Virus record (IMG/VR): IMGVR_UViG_3300010389_000039
Coordinates: 1-42,307 of that record
From: a virus
Strand: one strand, 5' to 3'
Length of the DNA stretch: 42,307 nucleotides
A program made the position numbers and the translations under genes. The notes below the pieces were generated by a model. The model had not been told where the DNA came from, made no database searches, and saw only the letters and a program-made list of their open reading frames with translations. Shown here piece by piece: positions 12,101 to 19,800 of this stretch (position 1 is the stretch's first letter; each line of letters starts with the position of its first letter).

Positions 12101-15100
12101 TACCATTCCAAATCATTTCTTTGTGACTGGAGAAAGACTCACATATTCTTCTCTTGGAACTGGCACAACTTCAAATATTGGCATCGCCACAACAACTGTA
12201 TCTGGCATATCTACAGATAAACTTCCGTTTGATTTATATGCTGTCAAGATTGATGATCAAAGACTTGGATTTGCTGGTTCTGCAGAAGATGCTTTGATAC
12301 TTAAAACTTTCAACTTTACATCAGTTGGTATTGGAACTTCACACGTACTGCAGGCAAATGATCAAAATAGTAAGGTATTGATTGCCCTTGATAATAACAT
12401 TCAAGATCCTGTAGTTTCTGTTGGAATCACAGAGGCATTGACTACTGATTTAGTGTTTGGTGTATCAGGAGTAAACTTGACTGGAGTGACATCCATATTT
12501 GGTGCAGATTTATTACGAATAGATGATGAAATTGTAAAGGTAAGCTCTGTAGGTATTGGAAGCACTAATAGAATTGTTGTTGAGAGGGGATGGATGGGTA
12601 CTCCAATCGTATTCCATGCGACTGGATCTGTAGTTACTAAACTTGAGGGGGCGTACAACATTGTTGGAAACACCCTTAATTTCTATACTGCTCCTAGAGG
12701 TCCAATTCCAGTTGTAGATACCAATGATCCAAATGCTCTTGATTGGACAGGTATCCAAACCCATACAACCTTCAGCGGAAGATCATTCATGAGAAACTCG
12801 GCACTGGGTCTCTCTACTCACACATATTCAACTAACTATGTGTTTGATAATATCAATAGAGGATTTAATGGAATCAACAAAACGTTCTCATTAACGGTAG
12901 ATAATCAAGAAGTTGCTGGATTCAGCACTGATAATGCACTCGTTCTTGTTAATCAAATTGCTCAGATTCCATCAATGGGATCAGATACAAACAACTTTAC
13001 TCTCACTGAAAGTTCAGGGCAGACTGACATTGTATTTACTGGTGTTGCTGCTTCTGCTACCAGTGACGTAAATTCTAGTGGTGTGCCAGTTGGTGGAGTT
13101 ATCATTTCCGTAGGTTCTAGTGAGGGATTTGGTTATCAACCATTAGTTGCAGCTGGTGCAACTGCCATTATCTCTGGCATTGGTACGATTGAGAGTCTTG
13201 GATTAGGAAATACTGGATCTGGTTATCGAGTAGGTGTTGAAACAAGTGGAGTAGTATATGATGTAGTATATAATGTTGGTATTAAGTCCGATACAGAAAC
13301 TATATCTATTGGCACTGCTGTTGTCTCTGGAGGACACGTAACTCAACTTGTCTTGGACGCACCATACACTGCTGGGAGTGCATTTACTTCGACAAATCCA
13401 CCAAAAGTAGTTATTGACTCTCCAATATCTTACAGCAACATCCCTCTTCACTATGATTCTGCTTCTACCGGTGCTGGTCTAGGAACAGAGGCAAGAGTTG
13501 ATATTCAAGTTGGTCAAGGTTCTAGTGTTATCAACTTCACCATTAGAAATACTGGATATGGATATCTTGAGAAAGAAATCCTTACTGTTCCAACAACGGG
13601 ACTTGCAGGAATTCCAACAGATATAACTGCTGGTAACAATTTTGTTCCCTTCAATATCAATATTGAATCAGTTGCATTTGATGAGTTCTCTGCATGGCAT
13701 TTTGGTGCTTTAGAAGTTCTTGATTCGTTTGCTGACGAATTTGATGGAACAACCAAAACATTCCAAATGACAAGAGAAGGAGAACCATATTCCATTAATA
13801 CCAATAAAGGTTCATTGATTGATCTTGAACAAACACTTATTGTCTTTATAAACGATATTCTTCAAGTTCCTGGAGCAGGTTATATTTTCAATGGTGGTTC
13901 TCAAATTAGATTTACAGAAGCACCAAAAGAAGGCGATACAGTTTCCATCATGTTCTATAAAGGAACGGAAGGTGTTGATGTCGAATTCTTTGATATCTTA
14001 GAAACAATTAAAGTTGGTGACACTGTAAGACTTGAAGATGGTGATTACGCACCATTCTATCGTCAAGATCCAAGAACGGTCACAGAGATAGAATCAGTTA
14101 ATACTGTTGATACAAATCCTTATATTGGCGTTGGCGTGGTTACTGACACTACTTTCTCTAGACCTGTAACCTGGTGTAAGCAACAGGAAGATATCTTTAT
14201 TAATGGAACAGAAGTTACTAAAGATAGACTTCTTTACGAACCAAATATTTTCCCATCATCATACTTGATTAATAATGTAGGTATTGGTTCGACATTCATC
14301 TATGTCGATAAACTCAGACCATTGTTTACTGCTACCAATGAAGCAGAAGAAGATAATGATAAAATTACCTTTATCAGTCAAGAGAATACTTATTCGGGAG
14401 AAATCAGTGCAACTGTCTCTGGATTTGGTACGGTAACATTGAGTATTGATAATTCTGGATATGGACACACAGTAGCACCCACAGTTACTGTCGCAAGTCC
14501 TTTAGGTGTAACATCAACAGCTACTGCTACTGCTACTATTGGCGCAGGCGGAACAATTTCTGTAGTAACTGTCACTGGACCAGGTGCTGGTTATACAAAT
14601 ACGAACGTACCACAAGTGCTTGTTTCTCCAACTGGACCAACAACTTTAGATATTGAAGCAGGTGTAATTGAAGGTGACTCTGGAATAATTGTTGGTATTG
14701 GATCTACTGGAAATAATATGGTGAACTTTGATCTCTTTATTCCAATGAATTCTGCTTTTAGAAATGCTGCACTTGTTGGAACTGCTATTACGATTAGTGG
14801 TATTTCAACTGGAGATTACTTCGTTGTTACCGATACAAGTGTCGGTGTTGCAGAGACCTCTATTAATTCTCTGGATAGTGCAGATAATATTGTTGGAACT
14901 GGTATTTCATTCTTTGACAATGTATACATCGTTGATTCATTATCAATTGTTGGTGTTGCAACAACGGCAATTGGTCTTTCTACAGATGTTTCTGTTGGAA
15001 CTGCTGTTACTTATGTAACAAGAGTAAATGTAAAGGTAGAAGAATTAAATGGCGACTCCACGGTTGGTATTGGAACTTCATTCTTTGCAGGTAATTACAG

Positions 15101-15233
15101 TTGGGGCAAAATCACAATGGGCGAAATCACTAAGGAATTTTCCGCTCAAACATTAGAGGGTATTGCTGGATTGACAACATCAACATTAGTAAATAGGACC
15201 ACAAAACTAAAATCAAAAGGTTATGTGGTGTGA
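3108..15233 (+). CDS. 7: Giant gp7-type baseplate wedge initiator with YHYH-like domain and many repeat modules
   Basis: The product has 4041 residues, against about 1032 in T4 gp7, and sits between gp6 and gp8 as T4 gene 7 does. The first 250 residues (start MLQKRVKIQSVVENQLP; NVVNFIRQAKDFYTSKGTKG near 180-200; SFEILFRSIFGEDVEV) resemble the gp7 N-terminus of marine T4-like phages. The rest looks assembled from beta-rich modules. There are at least seven 'H-x-F-x-TGD-x-V-x-Y' units, at residues about 464, 582, 826, 948, 1700, 1857 and 3003. Many 'G-x-GY-xxx-PT' units occur, densest at about 725-1165 and 3770-3840. A YHYH-like domain spans about 1190-1365 (HSPIIGWAYDGCPIYGP at 1245; FPYFIG near 1350). 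Related VxDGxDVY units lie at about 2590-2820. The job is inferred: wedge nucleation, with extra modules probably exposed on the baseplate rim. The gene is unbroken over 12.1 kb. Confidence 0.85.
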   Translation: MLQKRVKIQSVVENQLPEFVLSESQRSVDFLETYYRSVEFQGAPVNILENIDQYVKVGTYSSIVGFTSITEDVQEFDATIPVGSTSGWPDRYGLLQIEDEIITYTSKTDTAFTGCIRGFSGITTYRSVSNPSELVFEQSEAESHVNGSTVKNLSAILLNEFLRKLKVQFLPGFEDRELATDLNVVNFIRQAKDFYTSKGTKGSFEILFRSIFGEDVEVIKPQDDLFIPSDAGYRRTKQLTVVPVTGDLRDLKTKTIYQDNDKGENISFGSVVDVQEVGNKNFYRINVDYLFDADTNVFGTIFGEFSMDSNTRVIGNVSSGSTVINVDSTVGFGTTGTLSVDFSNGVNGLVEYTSKSNTQFFGCSGISSIILDKTELFNNTSSYGYDDDGNKIEFKVKGSLNEFTQVSNDVPFYEKEDIITLKSLGSIRDNLVEDSLIYNNSFTLDVEKIEAIFNGYSIQTYDAHMFRSGDSITVTDGSGNTFTGTIQKVKSNNIVESNKLTGINLAKGPFIVRRDISFVDSKQSNLNVFQPDVLAAYRDLDDNVYIASNSLPKYRDPIETESGKIELKNTAFSGDTFNINNHGLYTGERVHYTPDITLDITRENGVIVDIARFTTPLGTLDEGEYFVKKVNDNQFKLAASRADIYFEKYQTITGFATDQSIDPSLSFKNRLDATKQLTFIPGSPETISTKVSTKQGLTGILVNGVNIINYKSNDFIYYDNIESFNQLSGGEDYDVINPPKVIIGDPVGSGATATADVIGSLQSIDVLNPGSDFIENPVVEVRGGGGQGAVIRANLKSEIIVNFTDTSESAGYISTSSNTIGFSTYHRLRTGDLIVYNSNDQTPIGIGSTALSEVRDDILRDNASYFARVIDLHNISLHTNSDDSFVGIGTINITSFGVGNHIFKTVETKRVLASLSVENAGSGYRNNRIEVPSSGINTALNTISFNNHGFVDGDIVKYSFEGTSVSGLSTTQKYYILDSDKDSFKLAVAGVGTTATTVNFDRKIVNELYSVGVGTHIFNFPEIEVIIKGISGIETSNVETFAANIKPRFRGYINKLNLISGGQDYGNEEIINFNREPNITFESGSGAQLKPIISKGQISEVLILNPGYDYNSTPSLTLSGLGTGAVLTPIIENGRFVSVTVNQGGAGFTTDTSFVHVTPAGKGASASANIKTWNINDTQRNTERVTNSDTFIHEKLNDFSSGSLGSYYVPRDLRKSINSISPNGNPIIGTFDLTFDGFERNSSNHSPIIGWAYDGCPIYGPYGYDTPEGGTVRSMVSGYEESTSSRRPSSYPVGFFVEDFAFTKSGDLDEHNGRFCKTPDYPEGKYCYFATIDSGSPSVDGKFKNYKLPTFPYFIGNTYNAKPTFENDDKDANQVSFKRYDDLYRNTKATAVNNKNGTNDYLDSSIDDPKQISKIKVIKKGKVTGVDIVSAGSSFRIGDFVVFDQETPTLGKKSIAKVTKIEGKKVVSIASSSKTFENIELFSADGGHIVGYGTTAHNLENRRSVFVSDLNSNGYRNHLGITIRRLNTKFWSLNQTIGDVSATGLTTSIRISGDFNKLVLRENSILGFGTAGNIGEQIKVLNVDPLNSRVKIQREYNGTVGAAYSTGQLITEVETRFYLDNDSGVSTSTNPPTFQRYFNPSEVVGLGTTTSNGVAGIGTTVTYEQFNNITPPHLNNINYSQGIGRTSRVIPFSSILIPNHSFETGDKLEYSANGETPIEVSNLSFSFDLPVGIATTIYAIKISDDLLGISTESVGLGSTGLQVGTRLSFTGVGAGTTHSFKALTNPLTATLKTHEATFTTSEPHLLKFDDLIDIEVEPATINESFVQYNNYHRRIVFDRALITGVTSTTDSLTIPNHKIDRDGQKVIFTTTGTAPGGLVDNGIYYAIIMGDNTIKLASTFRDARNNVGICTPINITSSGSGENFVSKINPVVSAYKGSKVSFALTDTSLSNLVGGVRISAFDMNIYTDELFENKFLTTKNNSTFNVQKVGTVGVTTDAALTIRIDSNVPKTLYYKFENANIGLISKEQSELIIDEEQNKYNQIVVGGSLFNFSAYPLGIGTTTFTYDIARKTEATEYTTDNSILKYSSRKTDAMGSIAGIDIVQRGSGYTSIPGITSVITEKGTGANLTPIGDMGKIQTVLIEDNGYNYPSDPTLKVFANAPQVLILDECYSIGEIGITSGGKNYTTPPTWLVKDSTTNLVKDGVKIYSEVENGRITKIEVLENTNTLSNSQPILIPTQNSNGIGIQTITYDSSSRIVSVGFDTGFSDSFPFAVGDEVYVENVGLATAGSGYNSSDYDYQKFKLIEINANVGGIGSVKYQLPSTVTDPGGYSVDKGYGKMIPASYLPTFDISLFSVDFYDGEDVSNGETKGVVSKWNNNSKTLKVTGGDFQEGDVVNGVSSGKFGIVIKKYDDESYFYIAADPIRSSGWTKETGKTSINTQRIHDSDYYQYFSYALKSKIPYSSWDEPVSSLNHTSGFKKFSNMVVESEIEENVRTKPNVDSDVTTNVELSSVTPLYCYNDFDYATEKTKTVSDSTFSYQVIFENKELIDHTKSIGNRVLSIDDFSGEFNSQPRSERFSVVDTFKLDEVRARKYVLEAHDSQFTADVSMGIVELIINDSGTAHIQEYGILSNGFDSYYDFSISGDEGQLIFYPEKFSFNNYDIQGQVFSFSKDTFSAVGISTLVGAATTLSDIAQIENRGGQISSGVGTAVNIFSFDTAEYNAFKLLVVADQDGIQEMSNVNIIQDGSDVYLLDYARITNDTSSTTLSYPGIGTFGAELDSSIVYLNYTPATAVGAAVTFNILATGLKSGVSTVGISTTQIKNGRIIAGFTSIPASGSPGITTIIQFVDPNDGGYSFVEVTDVTNGYKYGVEINGIGNTATQIAVDYAIIDTTPSQSGLGTFGIQTDSDGVISISFVPNPSIITNVRSITHTAEFENITQPFEIEVGEDAIQSVDGFYRGTEADVRRSFGLYHDGLQIFTRNFNAEDTSIVSLSSNFVTIPNHFFVTGERLTYSSLGTGTTSNIGIATTTVSGISTDKLPFDLYAVKIDDQRLGFAGSAEDALILKTFNFTSVGIGTSHVLQANDQNSKVLIALDNNIQDPVVSVGITEALTTDLVFGVSGVNLTGVTSIFGADLLRIDDEIVKVSSVGIGSTNRIVVERGWMGTPIVFHATGSVVTKLEGAYNIVGNTLNFYTAPRGPIPVVDTNDPNALDWTGIQTHTTFSGRSFMRNSALGLSTHTYSTNYVFDNINRGFNGINKTFSLTVDNQEVAGFSTDNALVLVNQIAQIPSMGSDTNNFTLTESSGQTDIVFTGVAASATSDVNSSGVPVGGVIISVGSSEGFGYQPLVAAGATAIISGIGTIESLGLGNTGSGYRVGVETSGVVYDVVYNVGIKSDTETISIGTAVVSGGHVTQLVLDAPYTAGSAFTSTNPPKVVIDSPISYSNIPLHYDSASTGAGLGTEARVDIQVGQGSSVINFTIRNTGYGYLEKEILTVPTTGLAGIPTDITAGNNFVPFNINIESVAFDEFSAWHFGALEVLDSFADEFDGTTKTFQMTREGEPYSINTNKGSLIDLEQTLIVFINDILQVPGAGYIFNGGSQIRFTEAPKEGDTVSIMFYKGTEGVDVEFFDILETIKVGDTVRLEDGDYAPFYRQDPRTVTEIESVNTVDTNPYIGVGVVTDTTFSRPVTWCKQQEDIFINGTEVTKDRLLYEPNIFPSSYLINNVGIGSTFIYVDKLRPLFTATNEAEEDNDKITFISQENTYSGEISATVSGFGTVTLSIDNSGYGHTVAPTVTVASPLGVTSTATATATIGAGGTISVVTVTGPGAGYTNTNVPQVLVSPTGPTTLDIEAGVIEGDSGIIVGIGSTGNNMVNFDLFIPMNSAFRNAALVGTAITISGISTGDYFVVTDTSVGVAETSINSLDSADNIVGTGISFFDNVYIVDSLSIVGVATTAIGLSTDVSVGTAVTYVTRVNVKVEELNGDSTVGIGTSFFAGNYSWGKITMGEITKEFSAQTLEGIAGLTTSTLVNRTTKLKSKGYVV
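6650..7200 (+). other. YHYH-like domain inside gp7
   Basis: Residues about 1190-1365 of gp7 contain HSPIIGWAYDGCPIYGPYGY, LDEHNGRFCKTPDYPEGKY and FPYFIGN in the order typical of the YHYH protein family (from memory). The eponymous Y-H-Y-H position reads Y-C-Y-F (residues 1326-1329), so both histidines of the name motif are missing; H1245 and H1311 remain. This suggests a structural or degenerate metal-site version. Confidence 0.7.
6712..6744 (+). repeat. Perfect 11-bp inverted repeat (hairpin) in gp7
   Basis: GATCTCTGGGA (6712-6722) is the exact reverse complement of TCCCAGAGATC (6734-6744), with an 11-base loop. It lies within the gp7 coding sequence, just before the YHYH-like domain. No T-run follows, so it is not a classic terminator. 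Confidence 0.7.
10870..11550 (+). repeat. Two tandem VxDGxDVYxxxY-type domains in gp7
   Basis: Two successive units of about 90-100 residues each carry a 'V/I-xx-DG/DS-x-x-x-Y/I-xxx-Y' core: IINDSGTAHIQEYG (about 10,950-10,990) and IIQDGSDVYLLDYA (about 11,335-11,375). A third, more diverged unit may follow to about 11,910. The same unit ends the fibre-like protein at 29,095-31,218. Confidence 0.5.
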
Positions 15234-15239
15234 TAAATA
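15232..15239 (+). promoter_or_regulatory. Candidate late promoter (GATAAATA) before gp8
   Basis: GATAAATA overlaps the gp7 stop codon and ends 21 bases before the gp8 ATG. It differs from the T4 late consensus TATAAATA at one position. Confidence 0.55.
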
Positions 15240-15260
15240 GAAAAAAACTGTTCCAAGTAA

Positions 15261-16826
15261 ATGGCTGCTATCATAACTGATCAATTGAGAATTTTGAATG
15301 CCGCTAATTTTAGAGCGGGAATTGCAACTACAACTAGCAATTACTATACCTGGGTTGGTTTGCCTAACCCAGCAGATTTAGAATCGAATTGGGACAGTGA
15401 TCCTCCATCTCCAAAAGATAGTTTTGATGATGAAAATTATTATTGGGATACTATTATTAGTCTCAAGAAAATAAATTCAGATGATATAAGAAGAGTTGTT
15501 TCAAAAAACACTTGGACATCTGGAACAAAGTATGATATGTATCGTCATGATTATAGTAGATCAAATATTTCTCCAGTTTCTGGTGCTACTAATTTATACA
15601 GTGCAAATTATTATGTAATTAACAGGGACTATAGAGTCTATATCTGTCTTAAAAATGGAATGGACCCAGATAATACTTCTGGAAGACCCTCACTCGACGA
15701 ACCTTTATTTACAGACTTAGAACCAAGATCTGCTGGAACTAGTGGCGATGGATATATTTGGAAATATCTTTATACATTAACTCCAAGTGAAATTATTAGG
15801 TTTGATTCAACAAACTTTATTCCTGTTCCAGAAGATTGGGAAACTAATTCTGCTGTCGCCTCAGTAAGAGACAACTCAAAAACCAGTGGTCAATTAAAGG
15901 TTATTACGATCACTAATGCAGGAACAGGATATGGAACTGCAACTTCATATTCTAATGTAGATATTCTTGGAGATGGTCGTGATGCAAAAGCGACTGTTAC
16001 AGTTACTCCAGATGGCAAAATTGGTTCTATTGACGTTTCTAGTGGTGGAGAAGGATATAGTTACGGAACAGTAGACCTTGAGGGTTCTGGAATTACAAAT
16101 TCAACATCTTCAACTGATGCTGTTTTTAATGTAATTATTCCTCCACAAGGCGGACATGGCGCTGATATCTATAGAGAACTTGGCGCAACCAGAACAATGA
16201 TTTATTCCAGATTAGAAAATGATGTTACTAATCCAGATTTTATTACAGGAAATCATTTTGCAAGAGTTGGTATTGTAAAGGATCCAGAAGTATATGGTTC
16301 TGTAAAATCATCACCAACATATTTGACTGCAAATAGAGCAAGTGGAGTTGGAGCTTTAAAGGTCACGTCTCCAATCTTAAGTTCTATTGTTTTCCAACCA
16401 GATGCTGTTATCACACAAACAGTTGGACTTGGATCTACAGCAATTGGTAGAGTTATCTCTTGGGATAGCACGACTGGTGTTTTGAAGTACTGGCAAGACA
16501 GGCAGGTTTCTACTTCGTCTACAACAGGAGTCTCTCCTCAATTTGGTTTTGAAAGACTTGAGTTTAAAAATACTCTTACGGATCCATCAAATAGCAGTTT
16601 TAACATTACTGGAGGTAATGCTGTAGTTGCTATTGACACAAACTTTAGCGGTGTCTCTACTACTCTAAATAATAAGACCTACTTCTTAGGTCTAACATTT
16701 GATGAAGGGATTGCTAGTCCCGAAGTCAAAAAACAGAGTGGAGAAATTATTTTTGCTGACAACAGACCATCTGTTTTGCGTTCAGAAAACCAAAAAGAAG
16801 ACATCAAGATCGTATTAGAATTCTAA
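15261..16826 (+). CDS. 8: gp8 baseplate wedge subunit with C-terminal repeat extension
   Basis: The product has 521 residues, against 334 in T4 gp8, a wedge protein that binds gp7 and gp10. The first ~200 residues carry the conserved pattern: start MAAIITDQLRILNAANF, YYTWVGLPNPADLESNWDSD (about 28-47), KNTWTSGTKYDMYRHDYS, NYYVINRDYRVYICLKNG and GDGYIWKYLYTLTPSE. After about residue 205 come 'G-x-GY' units (ITNAGTGYGTAT, SSGGEGYSYGTV) and a segment with 'GRVISWDSTTGVL', modules also seen in gp7, gp14 and the next protein; this accounts for the extra length. The ATG start at 15,261 lies 27 bases after gp7 and downstream of a GATAAATA late-promoter-like motif. It ends four bases before the next gene. 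Confidence 0.92.
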   Translation: MAAIITDQLRILNAANFRAGIATTTSNYYTWVGLPNPADLESNWDSDPPSPKDSFDDENYYWDTIISLKKINSDDIRRVVSKNTWTSGTKYDMYRHDYSRSNISPVSGATNLYSANYYVINRDYRVYICLKNGMDPDNTSGRPSLDEPLFTDLEPRSAGTSGDGYIWKYLYTLTPSEIIRFDSTNFIPVPEDWETNSAVASVRDNSKTSGQLKVITITNAGTGYGTATSYSNVDILGDGRDAKATVTVTPDGKIGSIDVSSGGEGYSYGTVDLEGSGITNSTSSTDAVFNVIIPPQGGHGADIYRELGATRTMIYSRLENDVTNPDFITGNHFARVGIVKDPEVYGSVKSSPTYLTANRASGVGALKVTSPILSSIVFQPDAVITQTVGLGSTAIGRVISWDSTTGVLKYWQDRQVSTSSTTGVSPQFGFERLEFKNTLTDPSNSSFNITGGNAVVAIDTNFSGVSTTLNNKTYFLGLTFDEGIASPEVKKQSGEIIFADNRPSVLRSENQKEDIKIVLEF

Positions 16827-16830
16827 GAAA

Positions 16831-19800
16831 ATGCCACAGGAAATTAACCTCAACGTTGCACCATACTATGATGATTTTGATGCGGAAAGCAATTTCCACA
16901 AGGTTTTATTCAAACCAGGAACTCCTGTTCAAGCAAGAGAGTTAACTGGTTTACAGTCAATTTTACAAAATCAAATTGAAACTTTTGGCACTCACATCTT
17001 CAAAGAAGGTGCGAAGGTTATTCCTGGCAATTTATTCTTACAGCAAGATTATAGTTGTGTAGTACTCAATAATAGTTTTAACGGCATTCCACTATCTCTT
17101 TATGAAGATCAACTTATTGGCAAAACAATAAGAGGAGAGCAGTCTGGTTTTGAGGGGAAAGTTGATTATGTTCTTTCCGCAGAAGATTCAGAATTAGGTT
17201 TAACAACCCTTTATTATACGCCAGTAACAGGATCTTTAGATAGAACTGGTTTTAATTTTACTGAGAATGAAGTTTTAGTTACTCTTGATGAAATTACATA
17301 CGGCAATAGTGTTATTGCTGCGAACCAACAATTTGCAAGAACGAATGAAATAACCACGAATTCTTCTGGTGCTTTATCGCATATTGAGGAAGGTATATAT
17401 TTTATTAGAGGTAATTTTGTAACTGTACCTACTCAAACAGTTATTGTAACGCAATACGTTCCATTTCCAACAGCGAGAGTTGGTTTAAGAATCGATGAAG
17501 AAATTGTAACATCTTTTGACGACGACAGTCTATCGGATAATGCTCAGGGATTTAGCAATTATGCTGCTCCAGGTGCAGATAGATTGAAAATTTCTGCTGT
17601 TCTTGATGTTCGCTTTCCTAAGAATGTTACTCCGACCACATTTTTAGAAGAAGATGATACTAGTTTCATCGAACTTTTAAGAGTTGAAGACGGCGAGATT
17701 CAAACTTTTGTTAAAAATACTGATTATAATCACATCAAAGCAGAATTTGCCAGAAGAACATATGATGAATCTGGAGATTATTATGTAAAACCCTTCAATA
17801 TAATTGTTAAAAATCAACTTAATAATTTTGAAGGTAACAATGGAACATTTAATCCAGGTGATTTTTCTCCAATTAGTGGAGACTTGGTAAATGAAGACAA
17901 TATGGAGTATGTCATTACTCCAGGTAAAGCTTATGTTCGTGGATTTGAAGTACAGAAAACATCTAATTTTACTCTAGAAGTTCCTAAACCAAGGCAATCT
18001 GAGACTGTTACTAATAGACCAATTCCTATTAACATTGGACCTGAGATTAGGATCAACAATGTCCATGGATCTCCTGTTGTTGGTTTTGGTACAACTGTTT
18101 CTGCAAGTTTAAGAAATGCTGTAGTTAAGAACGTTGGTGTTGGTTCAACATCTCCAGCTGGTGAAGAAATTGGACAGTGTAAAATCTATGACTTCAATAT
18201 GGAGTCTGCCAATGTTAGTGGAGAAGAAACAGAATATACTATTCGTCTCTTCGATATCTCTCCATTTACTGGTCTTTCAGTAAATCAGGCATTTTCATCT
18301 TTGGCAAAAGGATCACATGTAAAAGGGAAATATAGTGGTGCTTCTGGATTTGTTGTTTCAGATGCATCAAGTTTAACCACTTTTAATTTGAGTGGAGTGA
18401 GAGGCAAGTTTTTAGCAGGAGAAAAACTTGTTATTAATGGAGTCGATAATAACACAACGGTTGCCATCGCCACAGCGTATAGTTTAACTGATGTTAAATC
18501 AATCTATCAGGGAACAACTGTAGGTATTACTACTTTTAATGCAAATTTAAAATTTACCACTAAGCAAAGGGTAACTTCCAATAGTAGTGGACTGCTGCAA
18601 ATCACTGGCAGAAGTGGAGACAATGGTATTAGTACCATCACTGGTCCAAGGGGAACTTTTGTAGGTATTCTCACTGATACTAGCCTGGTTAGATTTATTT
18701 CTACAGAAAGCACGGATCCTAAAGTTCTTCAGGTCAATAATGTAGGTCTTGCTGGTACGTTTATTGAAGTTGTTGGTATTGAAACATGTAAGAACGTATT
18801 TGATGGTGCCACCCCATTGGCAAGTCAACAAATTCAGTTAGAGGTTCTTTCTGCAGACTCTATTAATATTGATGAAAATACTTTATTTACTCGTATTGAT
18901 GAAAGGTATATTGATTCTGTAAATCTTACCGACTCTAGAATTGTCATTAGAAAAACTTATAAAAATTTATCGTCATCTGATTTTTCAATAGCACTACCAA
19001 TTCCAGGAGCAAATGAAACTTATAATACTTTTGATCAAGACAGATATAACTTAGTTTATTCCGATGGCACCACACAACCCCTTACTGCTGATATGTTTGA
19101 TATCAGCAGTGATGGTAAAGTATGCAACATCGATGGTCTCGACAGAGAGAGTGAAACTGAAATAAAAGTCATCGCTACTCTCACTAAAAGCAATTTAATT
19201 GAGAAAAAGAAAAATCTCAATACAACTTCTTCAATTGTTATTAATAGATCTATCAATCCATCTTCTGGTATTGGTACAACGACTCTTGGAGATGGATTAG
19301 AATATAGCACGGTTTATGGAACAAGAGTTCAAGATGATAAAATTTCTCTCAACAAACCAGATGTATTGAGAGTCATTGCGATATATGAATCTAATACTAC
19401 CAGTGATCCACAGGCTCCAACAGCAACCTTAACTGCAATTGATGGCACTACTTTATCAACTGCCGATTTTGTTCTTGGAGAAAAATTGATAGCACCAGGC
19501 ACCAAATCAGCTGCTGTTATTACAAACATTATTTCACCAACAACCATTGAAATTGTTTATCTAAATGATAAAGTATTTGAACTGGGAGAACCAATTACAG
19601 GTCAGACAAGCGGTGTTAATGCTAATGTAAATGCTTTAACGTATGGTGATAATAATATCACTAGAAACTATGATTTAGATAATGGACAACGAGGTTCTTT
19701 CTATGATTATGGAAGAATTATTCTTAAGAAGAATAGAACAAAACCTAGCAGAAAAATTAAAGTATATTTCCAAAATTTTGTTGTAAATTCAAATGATACT

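Noticed and set aside
3108-15233. gp7 as a bacterial-type adhesin or horizontally acquired host gene
   Set aside because: Its N-terminus, position between gp6 and gp8 and AT-rich codon use match the neighbouring phage genes.
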